From Alphaproteobacteria bacterium (GTDB lineage: Bacteria; Pseudomonadota; Alphaproteobacteria; UBA828), in assembly GCA_030604165.1 (NCBI GenBank), contig JAUVWK010000193.1, forward strand, positions 1-5,833: a stretch of 5,833 bases of DNA, in the 5' to 3' direction. Positions 1 to 4,739 of this stretch are shown in pieces. Positions within the stretch are counted from its first letter, which is position 1. Each line of letters starts with the position of its first letter. The translations under genes and the position numbers were made by a program. A model generated the notes under the pieces. It had not been told where the DNA came from. It did no database searches and saw only the letters and a list, made by a program, of their open reading frames with translations.

Positions 1-711
1 CACATGCATCGCGGCGCAAGCCAGGGCGCCGTCGGGGCCGGGCCGCACGCACAAAAAGAGAGCGGCCGGGGCGGCCGTGGCGTTGCGGTAGGTGTCGATG
101 ACGATGAGCCGGGCGCCGCGTTCCTGGCGCGCCCGGCTGACGTGGGTCATCACGTTGACCTGCGTCGCCGCCGCGTTGGTGCCCCAAATCACCACCTGGT
201 CCGATTTGGCCATTTCGCGCGGGTCGACACTTGTCATGCGGCCGGTACCGGCCTCGAAACCGATCCAGGCCATGTTGATGCAGATGGTATTGTGGAAATA
301 CGAATAGTTCTTGGCGTAGCGCAGGCGATTGATGCCGTCGCGCATCAAGAGCCCCATGGTGCCGGCGTAGTAATAGGGCCAGACCGCCTCGGGGCCGTCG
401 CTCTGCTCAGCGCGCACCAAGGCCTCGCCCACCTGGTCGAGCGCAGCCTCCCACGAGATCTCGCGAAATTCGCCCGAGCCCTTCGCCCCGACGCGCTGCA
501 AGGGGCGGGTCAGGCGCTCGGGATGATGGGTGCGCTCGGCGTAGCGGGCCACCTTGGCGCAGATCACGCCTGCGGTGTAGCTGTTGTCCGCGGCGCCATG
601 GACCCGGCCGATGGTGCCGTCGTCAAGCTTTTCCACCGCCAGCGCGCAGACCGAAGGGCAATCGTGCGGGCAGACGCTGTAGGCGATTTGGGGTTCGCTT
701 CGCTCGGCCAT
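1..711 (-). CDS. Molybdopterin/[4Fe-4S]-dependent oxidoreductase (DMSO reductase/BisC-like family), N-terminal part
   Basis: This is the N-terminal 237 codons of a molybdopterin oxidoreductase; the frame is still open at base 1. Seen: a ferredoxin-like cluster motif near the N-terminus, C14-x3-C18-x3-C22-x28-C51, which in this superfamily holds a [4Fe-4S] cluster. It is followed by the usual HPERLTRPL segment (63-71), a WEAALD helix (87-92), and a core with NTICINMAWIGFEAGTGR (141-158), VDPREMAKSD (162-171), VIWGTN (174-179) and VIDTYRN (204-210). C144 lies about as far before the D-x-V-x-x-x-G-x-N segment as the Mo-ligating Sec/Cys of formate dehydrogenases, so it is the likely molybdenum ligand (inference). 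There is no twin-arginine signal, so a cytoplasmic location is expected. The ATG is firm: an in-frame TGA lies two codons upstream (715-717). Full-length members usually have about 700 residues, so most of the protein is off the window. The substrate cannot be assigned. It follows the TPR gene by 78 bases on the same strand. Confidence 0.9.
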   Translation of the reverse strand, partial: MAERSEPQIAYSVCPHDCPSVCALAVEKLDDGTIGRVHGAADNSYTAGVICAKVARYAERTHHPERLTRPLQRVGAKGSGEFREISWEAALDQVGEALVRAEQSDGPEAVWPYYYAGTMGLLMRDGINRLRYAKNYSYFHNTICINMAWIGFEAGTGRMTSVDPREMAKSDQVVIWGTNAAATQVNVMTHVSRARQERGARLIVIDTYRNATAAPAALFLCVRPGPDGALACAAMHV

Positions 712-789
712 GGCTCACTCTTAGCGGATTAGGCCGAGGCCTTCAAACGGCAACCGCCCACCCCAAGCGTGCGCTGGCTTGATTTCGTG

Positions 790-1494
790 TTATGGGGTCT
801 CCGCGGCGTGCTTGTCGCGGATCTGTCGAACGCGGGTCTCCATTCTTGTCGCCTCGGTTTCCCGTCCGGTTTCGCGCAGCAGGGCGGCGTAGTTTTTCAG
901 CGTTGCCGCCACGCTCACATGGTCCGGTCCCAAGGCTTTTTCGCGGATCGCCAGCGAGCGCTCGTAAAGCGGCTCGGCATCGGCAAAACGGCCCTGCGCC
1001 TGATAGAGTACCGCCAGGTTGTTGAGCACGACGGCGACGCCGGGATGATCCGGACCCAAGGCCATTTCCCGAATCACCAGCGCCTCTTTGAACAGCGGCT
1101 CGGCCTTGCCGAACTTGCCTTGATTGTGGAACAACCCCGCCAGGTTGTTGAGGTTGGTGGCCACCTCGGGGTCGCCCCCGTCCAAGGCCTGCTCGCGGAT
1201 GGCCAGCGCTCGCTTCATGCTCGCTTCGGCCTCGGCGTAACGCTCTTGCCGGGCGTAAAGCAATGCCAGATCGCTGGCGAAGGCCGCCACGTTCAGATGG
1301 TTCGGGCCGAACTCCTGCTCGCCGAGCCGCACCGCTCGTTCGGCAGCGGCAACGGCCTCCCGGTAGCGGCCCTGGGCATTGAGTGCGGAGTAGCTCTGGT
1401 AGGCGTCGTCGAGCGCCGGGGACTGGCCATAGGCGACGGCGGGCCACATCAACACGGCCCCGAGGACGGGTAAGATCAGGCGGCGGATCGACAT
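790..1494 (-). CDS. Exported TPR-repeat protein (kinesin-light-chain-like 42-residue repeats)
   Basis: This is a 234-residue protein made almost entirely of tetratricopeptide repeats, a protein-protein interaction scaffold with no catalytic residues. Residues 1-24 look like a Sec signal peptide: basic MSIRR, a hydrophobic stretch LILPVLGAVLMWPAVA, and AYGQS around the cut site. The repeats have an exact 42-residue period, with the turn G-[RK]-[YF] or its variant at residues 42, 84, 126, 168 and 210. Each repeat carries AE.L..RALAIRE.ALG.DHP.VA..LNNLA-type blocks, as in the TPR_12/kinesin light chain group. The start at 1494 is chosen because it gives a clean signal peptide and has GGGAG at 1501-1505, six bases upstream. 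An in-frame ATG at 1578 would bury the signal behind 28 arginine-rich residues. The function is unknown. It precedes the molybdoenzyme gene on the same strand, but the predicted compartments differ (envelope against cytoplasm), so a direct complex is doubtful. Confidence 0.85.
   Translation of the reverse strand: MSIRRLILPVLGAVLMWPAVAYGQSPALDDAYQSYSALNAQGRYREAVAAAERAVRLGEQEFGPNHLNVAAFASDLALLYARQERYAEAEASMKRALAIREQALDGGDPEVATNLNNLAGLFHNQGKFGKAEPLFKEALVIREMALGPDHPGVAVVLNNLAVLYQAQGRFADAEPLYERSLAIREKALGPDHVSVAATLKNYAALLRETGRETEATRMETRVRQIRDKHAAETP
868..1371 (-). repeat. Four tandem 126-bp units encoding 42-residue TPRs
   Basis: Protein residues 42-209 fall into four consecutive units of exactly 42 codons (168-209, 126-167, 84-125 and 42-83, reading left to right on the plus strand), and a fifth partial unit begins at residue 210. 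The unit spacing is exact. The units have diverged at the DNA level but keep recognisable shared words, for example the codons for AIRE.ALG.DH. This suggests old internal duplication with no recent expansion. Confidence 0.8.
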
Positions 1495-1638
1495 CGCGCG
1501 CTCCCGGCTTGGGCCCCGTTCCGCCCCGGCGCGGCGGCGGCCCGGGCCAGCGTAGAACAGGCGCCGGCAACAATTCAAACACGAGGGCGGATTACTCCAT
1601 CAGTAGAAGCGGCTTGGTTTCGAGCGGCCGGTGATCGA

Positions 1639-1666
1639 TGATTGAGGCTGGTCTGTGGCTCAATCA
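1639..1666 (+). promoter_or_regulatory. Perfect 8-bp inverted repeat just upstream of the monooxygenase ribosome binding site
   Basis: TGATTGAG (1639-1646) and CTCAATCA (1659-1666) are exact reverse complements separated by 12 bases. The half-site centres are 20 bp apart, close to two helical turns, which suits a dimeric regulator. In RNA the same bases make an 8-bp stem with a 12-base loop, ending one base before the Shine-Dalgarno GGTGAGG (1668-1674). The sequence does not tell an operator from an RNA hairpin. It lies in the 187-base divergent gap between the TPR gene and the monooxygenase gene. The rest of that gap is GC-rich with no convincing promoter. Confidence 0.55.
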
Positions 1667-1681
1667 CGGTGAGGTTCGGCG

Positions 1682-2890
1682 ATGGCAGAGGATGCGGCCA
1701 CCAAGTGGCCGAGTGTCGGCACCCGGCGCGATCTGGTGCGGCGCGCCGAGGCGCTTGCACCCGCCCTGAAAGAGCGCGCGCCCATCGCGGACGCCGAGCG
1801 GCGCCTGCCGGACGAAACGATGCGCGATTTGGCCGCGGCCGGATTGGCGCGGGTTCTACAGCCCGCCCGTTACGGCGGGGCCGAAGCGCCGTTTGGCGGT
1901 CTGGTCGACGTGGTGAGCGCGGCCGCGCGCGCCTGCGCCTCGAGCGGCTGGGTGCTCGCCCAATATGCCGTTCACAACTTCATGTTCGCCCGCTGGCCCG
2001 AGCAGGGCCAAGACGAGGTTTGGGGCGAGCGGCCCGAAAGTTTCCTCGGCGGCGTTCTGATTCCGTCGTGCGGACGCTCGGAAGCGGTCGCGGGCGGCTA
2101 TCGCCTGACCGGCCGCTGGCCCTTCGCCAGCGGCGTTCACGGCTCCGACTGGTGCATGCTCGCCGCGTTCGTCGACGACGAGAGCGGCGGCTCGGCGCCG
2201 GAAAACAGGATTCACATGGTGCCCAAGGGCGCCCTCGAAATCATCGATACCTGGCACACCGTCGGTTTGCGTGGCACGGGCAGCCATGACGTCGAGGTCG
2301 CGGGCGTCTTCGTGCCCACCCACCTGACACTGCCCATCGAGGACACCAAGGGCGCTGTTTCACCCGGCTCGCAGGTGAATACGGCGCCGCTCTTCAAGCT
2401 GCCGAGTTACGCCATGTTCTCGTTTGTCCAAGGCAGCGTCTCGCTCGGGATCGCGGAAGGCGCCTTGGCGGCCTATCTCGCGCAGGCCCGCGACCGCATC
2501 ACCCGGGTCACGCGCAAGAGCGCGGCCGATTACACCACGACCCAGGTCAAGGTGGCCGAGGCCGCGGCCGCCACCGACGCGGCGCGGACCATCATGCATG
2601 CCAGTTGCGACGACGCGATGCGCACCGTCGAGGCCGGCGACACGCCAACCATGCTGCAAAAAACCAAGCTCCGCCGCGACGGCACGTTCGCCGGCGTCTT
2701 GGCGGCGCGCGCGGTCGATCTGTTGCTCCAGCTCAGCGGCGGCGCCGCGCTGTACGACAGCAATCCGCTCTCGCGTTGTGGCCGCGACATGACATCGGCA
2801 CAAGCGCACATCACCCAGAACTGGGACGCCAACGGAGCCACCTATGGGCGCGTGCTGCTCGGCCTGCCCGTGCAGGACCCTGCGCTATAG
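1682..2890 (+). CDS. Group D flavin-dependent monooxygenase, oxygenase component (acyl-CoA dehydrogenase fold, HsaA/HpaH-C2/DszC-like)
   Basis: A 402-residue protein, the usual length for this group. The acyl-CoA dehydrogenase fold is visible: an N-terminal helical part with LPDETMRDLAAAGLARVLQP (42-61) and RYGGAEAP (63-70); a middle beta domain with YRLTGRWPFASGVHGSDW (140-157) and DTWHTVGLRGTGSHDVEV (189-206); and a C-terminal helical domain ending in LSGGAALYDSNPLSRCGRD (351-369) and AHITQNWDANGATYGRVLLG (375-394). The WPFASG and TWHTVGLRGTGS signatures and the late His (H376) are typical of two-component, FMNH2/FADH2-using hydroxylases. In characterised members a His in this segment helps catalysis through the C4a-hydroperoxyflavin; equating it with H376 is inference. 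Members hydroxylate phenols or oxidise N or S atoms, using reduced flavin from a separate reductase that is not seen here. The start is firm: GGTGAGG at 1668-1674 and an in-frame TGA at 1670-1672. A true acyl-CoA dehydrogenase is less likely. Confidence 0.85.
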   Translation: MAEDAATKWPSVGTRRDLVRRAEALAPALKERAPIADAERRLPDETMRDLAAAGLARVLQPARYGGAEAPFGGLVDVVSAAARACASSGWVLAQYAVHNFMFARWPEQGQDEVWGERPESFLGGVLIPSCGRSEAVAGGYRLTGRWPFASGVHGSDWCMLAAFVDDESGGSAPENRIHMVPKGALEIIDTWHTVGLRGTGSHDVEVAGVFVPTHLTLPIEDTKGAVSPGSQVNTAPLFKLPSYAMFSFVQGSVSLGIAEGALAAYLAQARDRITRVTRKSAADYTTTQVKVAEAAAATDAARTIMHASCDDAMRTVEAGDTPTMLQKTKLRRDGTFAGVLAARAVDLLLQLSGGAALYDSNPLSRCGRDMTSAQAHITQNWDANGATYGRVLLGLPVQDPAL

Positions 2891-2986
2891 CGCCGCCCGA
2901 ATTCACTAGAACTATTCCAGAAAATACGCTCGGACCACACGGGAAATACCCTCGAATATGGCCGCAACTGACATTCCTTGACCGCG

Positions 2987-3000
2987 GCAAATAGATTTGC
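2987..3000 (+). promoter_or_regulatory. 14-bp palindrome in the amidase upstream region
   Basis: GCAAAT (2987-2992) and ATTTGC (2995-3000) are exact reverse complements with two bases between them. The palindrome lies in the AT-richer part of the 229-base gap between the monooxygenase and the amidase. It is four bases downstream of TTGACC (2978-2983), a fair -35 match, but no good -10 lies 16-18 bases from that hexamer. It would suit a small dimeric repressor site. This is suggestive only. Confidence 0.35.
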
Positions 3001-3033
3001 GAACTTTGATCTGAAATAGAAAAGAATAGCCTG

Positions 3034-3077
3034 GTCGAACCCGCCACAAAGCGTCTGAGCACGCGGGCGGGAATGAC
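3034..3077 (+). promoter_or_regulatory. Composite RNA hairpin in the amidase leader
   Basis: CCCGCC (3040-3045) pairs with GGCGGG (3066-3071). Inside it, GCGT (3051-3054) pairs with ACGC (3061-3064) around the six-base loop CTGAGC. Outside it, GTC (3034-3036) can pair with GAC (3075-3077) across a small internal loop. No run of T follows, so it is not a standard rho-independent terminator. It lies in the presumed 5' untranslated leader of the amidase gene and may shape translation or mRNA stability (inference). Such GC-rich stems also arise by chance in GC-rich DNA. Confidence 0.4.
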
Positions 3078-3085
3078 GCCGGGCC

Positions 3086-3102
3086 GGCGCGCGACGCGCG
3101 CC
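3086..3102 (+). promoter_or_regulatory. Perfect GC hairpin three bases before the amidase Shine-Dalgarno
   Basis: GGCGCGCG and CGCGCGCC flank a single A at 3094, a perfect 17-bp palindrome. As RNA this is a 7-bp all-GC stem with the three-base loop GAC. The Shine-Dalgarno AAAGGGAGAG begins at 3106 and the ATG is at 3120. A very stable stem this close to the ribosome site, yet leaving it single-stranded, would be expected to influence translation or protect the 5' end (inference). Confidence 0.45.
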
Positions 3103-3119
3103 ACGAAAGGGAGAGCGAC

Positions 3120-4565
3120 ATGGCTGTTTTGAGCGGCTATTCACAATATGACGGTCTCGGTCTTGCCAAGCTGGTGCGCCAGAACGAGGTTACGCCGAGC
3201 GAGCTTCTCGAACACGCGCTCGCGGGTATCGACGCCGTCAACCCGCAACTGAACGGCGTCGTGGCGCGCCTGGCCGATCTGGCCGAGGCGGAAATCGCCG
3301 CCGGACTGCCCGATGGTCCGTTCAAGGGCGTTCCCTTCCTCGTCAAAGAGCTCGGGGTACAGGCGAAAGGTGCGCCTTCCCGGTGCGGCAGCAAGCTGAC
3401 CGAGGACCTTGTCGCCGTCGCGGACTCCGAGCTGATGAAGCGCTTCCGCGCGGCGGGGCTGGTGACCACCGCGATGACGGCAAGTCCGGAATTCGGCTTC
3501 AATCCGACTTGCGAATCGGTCTTCTACGGCCCCACGCACAATCCCTGGGATCTCGGCCGCAGCCCGGGTGGCTCGAGCGGGGGCTCCGCCGCGATGGTCG
3601 CCGCCGGCGTCGTGCCGGTGGCCCACGCCAATGACGGCGGCGGCTCGATCCGCATTCCGGCCTCGTGCTGCGGTTTGGTCGGCTTGAAGCCGACGCGAAA
3701 TCGCGTGCCGACGGGGCCCAGTTTCGGCGACTGGTTGAACGGTCTGGCGATCGAATTGATCGTCAGCCGCAGCGTCAGGGACACCGCGGCCATGCTCGAT
3801 GCCGTGCAAGGCCCCGACACCGGGCCGCCCGATATCATTACGCCGCCGGAGCGCCCCTATCTCGACGAGATGGAGACGCCGCCCGGCAATCTCCGCATCG
3901 GCTGGACCGCCACGCCAATCTCGGGCGTGGATGTCCACCCGGACGTGGTCGATGGCTTGCACAACACCGTCAAGTTGATGGAATCGCTCGGCTACGAGCT
4001 CGTCGAAGAAAAATTCGATATCGACTGGAACCACTTCTTCGAAGCGCTTCTGACGATTTGGACCGCCTATCTGACCTGGGCGATCGACGCCCTGGCCAAC
4101 GCGGTGAAGTCCACACCCTCGCTCGAGAACATGGAGCGCGTCACGTGGGAGCTCTACCATCACGGCAAGAGCCTGTCGGCGATGGACATGCACAACGCGC
4201 TCGCCAACTTCAACACGGTGAACCGCCAGACCGGCGCGATGTTCGAGCGTTTCGACCTGCTGCTGACGCCCACCATCGCCCAGCCGCCCTTGCCGCTCGG
4301 CACGCTCGACCAGAACGCGGTCGGCGTGGACGCGCGGGAATGGACCCGCCAAGTCTTCGATTGGGTCCCCTTTACGCCCTTGTTCAATACCACGGGACAG
4401 CCGGCGATCTCGTTGCCGCTTCACTGGTCGCCGGACGGCTTGCCCATCGGCATGCAGTTTGCGGCGAAGTTGAACGACGAGGCGACGCTCATTCGCCTGG
4501 CGGCGCAGCTGGAGGAAGCCAAGCCCTGGATCGAGCAAAAACCGCCGGTCTACTTCGCACCGTAA
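3120..4565 (+). CDS. Amidase-signature family hydrolase (6-aminohexanoate-cyclic-dimer-hydrolase-like)
   Basis: A 481-residue enzyme of the amidase signature family, whose members hydrolyse C-N amide bonds in the cytoplasm through a Ser-cisSer-Lys triad. Seen: KGVPFLVKELG (69-79) with the lysine at K76, GRSPGGSSGGSAAMVAAG (146-163) with the cis-serine at S152, and NDGGGSIRIPASCCGLVGLKPTR (171-193, cited here by its parts DGGGSIRIP and GLVGLKPTR) with the nucleophile at S176. The 24-residue S152-S176 spacing equals that of FAAH (S217-S241). The C-terminal GQPAISLPLHWSPDGLPIGM block is also typical. The whole resembles the NylA-like branch, but substrates in this branch vary widely, so no substrate is claimed. 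Lack of the GatA-specific context argues against a Glu-tRNA amidotransferase subunit. The start has AAAGGGAGAG (3106-3115) upstream. It is followed 174 bases later by a binding-protein gene on the same strand, suggesting that it acts on an imported amide (inference). Confidence 0.9.
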   Translation: MAVLSGYSQYDGLGLAKLVRQNEVTPSELLEHALAGIDAVNPQLNGVVARLADLAEAEIAAGLPDGPFKGVPFLVKELGVQAKGAPSRCGSKLTEDLVAVADSELMKRFRAAGLVTTAMTASPEFGFNPTCESVFYGPTHNPWDLGRSPGGSSGGSAAMVAAGVVPVAHANDGGGSIRIPASCCGLVGLKPTRNRVPTGPSFGDWLNGLAIELIVSRSVRDTAAMLDAVQGPDTGPPDIITPPERPYLDEMETPPGNLRIGWTATPISGVDVHPDVVDGLHNTVKLMESLGYELVEEKFDIDWNHFFEALLTIWTAYLTWAIDALANAVKSTPSLENMERVTWELYHHGKSLSAMDMHNALANFNTVNRQTGAMFERFDLLLTPTIAQPPLPLGTLDQNAVGVDAREWTRQVFDWVPFTPLFNTTGQPAISLPLHWSPDGLPIGMQFAAKLNDEATLIRLAAQLEEAKPWIEQKPPVYFAP

Positions 4566-4595
4566 ACGAGCCCGCGAAAAAGCGCGTTAACCAAG

Positions 4596-4715
4596 TTGAT
4601 CTTGAGGGGCGACGGAACTCGCTGACCAAGCTATTGTAACCGCAAACGCTAAGTGGAATTGTAACAAGATACGCGTTTCCCGCGGCTCAAGATCAAAACG
4701 AAAGTTCCGCGGGAA
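4596..4715 (+). ncRNA. Candidate structured 5' leader: H-type pseudoknot upstream of the binding-protein gene
   Basis: Two perfect inverted repeats interlock. Stem 1 pairs TTGATCTTGAG (4596-4606) with CTCAAGATCAA (4686-4696), 11 bp. Stem 2 pairs TTCCCGCGG (4677-4685) with CCGCGGGAA (4707-4715), 9 bp. The 5' strand of stem 2 ends exactly where the 3' strand of stem 1 begins, so the stems could stack end to end. The remaining ten bases (4697-4706, AACGAAAGTT) can form a 3-bp hairpin with a GAAA tetraloop. In the 70-base first loop, GGCGA (4608-4612) can pair with TCGCT (4619-4623), including one G-U pair, and CCGC (4640-4643) with GTGG (4653-4656), also with one G-U pair. The Shine-Dalgarno follows 12 bases later. 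No T tract is present, so any control would more likely be on translation than by termination. I do not recognise it as a known riboswitch class. Nested DNA operators are the alternative reading. Confidence 0.5.
4633..4665 (+). repeat. Direct repeat of ATTGTAAC, 25 bp apart
   Basis: ATTGTAAC occurs at 4633-4640 and again at 4658-4665. The second copy lies in the small palindrome TTGTAACAA (4659-4667). Both are inside the first loop of the proposed leader structure. They could be paired binding sites for a protein or a chance repeat in an AT-richer stretch. Confidence 0.3.
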
Positions 4716-4727
4716 GAAGCAAGAATA

Positions 4728-4734
4728 GGGAGGA
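4728..4734 (+). promoter_or_regulatory. Strong Shine-Dalgarno of the binding-protein gene
   Basis: GGGAGGA ends five bases before the ATG at 4740 and fixes that start. It is the best ribosome binding site in the window, consistent with the abundant expression usual for periplasmic binding proteins. TTTCCC (4676-4681), part of the stem 2 region upstream, can pair with GGGAGG (4728-4733) using two G-U pairs, so stem 2 and sequestration of this site would compete (inference). Confidence 0.75.
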
Positions 4735-4739
4735 CCACT

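Noticed and set aside
4..732. Plus-strand open frame of 242 codons at the left edge
   Set aside because: The minus strand here encodes the cluster cysteines and conserved core of a molybdopterin oxidoreductase, which the plus-strand product lacks.
731..742. AGGCC-GA-GGCCT palindrome between the TPR and molybdoenzyme genes
   Set aside because: Five-base arms of G and C are expected often at this base composition; no T tract or other context supports a role. The rest of the 712-789 gap shows nothing else.
1495..1578. Longer start of the TPR gene at 1578
   Set aside because: It adds 28 arginine-rich residues before a textbook signal peptide, and the ATG at 1494 has a well-placed GGGAG.
1551..1578. 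Minus-strand promoter for the TPR gene (TTGAAT, 16 bases, TCTACG)
   Set aside because: The -35 is fair but the -10 is poor, and GC-rich alphaproteobacterial promoters cannot be called from such weak matches.
1682..2890. Classical acyl-CoA dehydrogenase
   Set aside because: The fold matches, but the WPFASG, TWHTVGLRGTGS and late His-containing AHITQNWD segments are those of flavin-dependent hydroxylases of the same fold.
2915..2922. TTCCAGAA short palindrome after the monooxygenase stop
   Set aside because: Three-base arms are too short to separate from chance.
3141..4538. Long minus-strand open frame opposite the amidase
   Set aside because: It is an antisense shadow: the arginine- and histidine-rich product has no family motifs, while the plus strand carries a complete amidase signature. 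GC-rich codon bias keeps the opposite frame free of stops.
4573..4586. Rho-independent terminator after the amidase (CGCG, AAAAAG, CGCG)
   Set aside because: The stem is only 4 bp and is followed by just two T bases.
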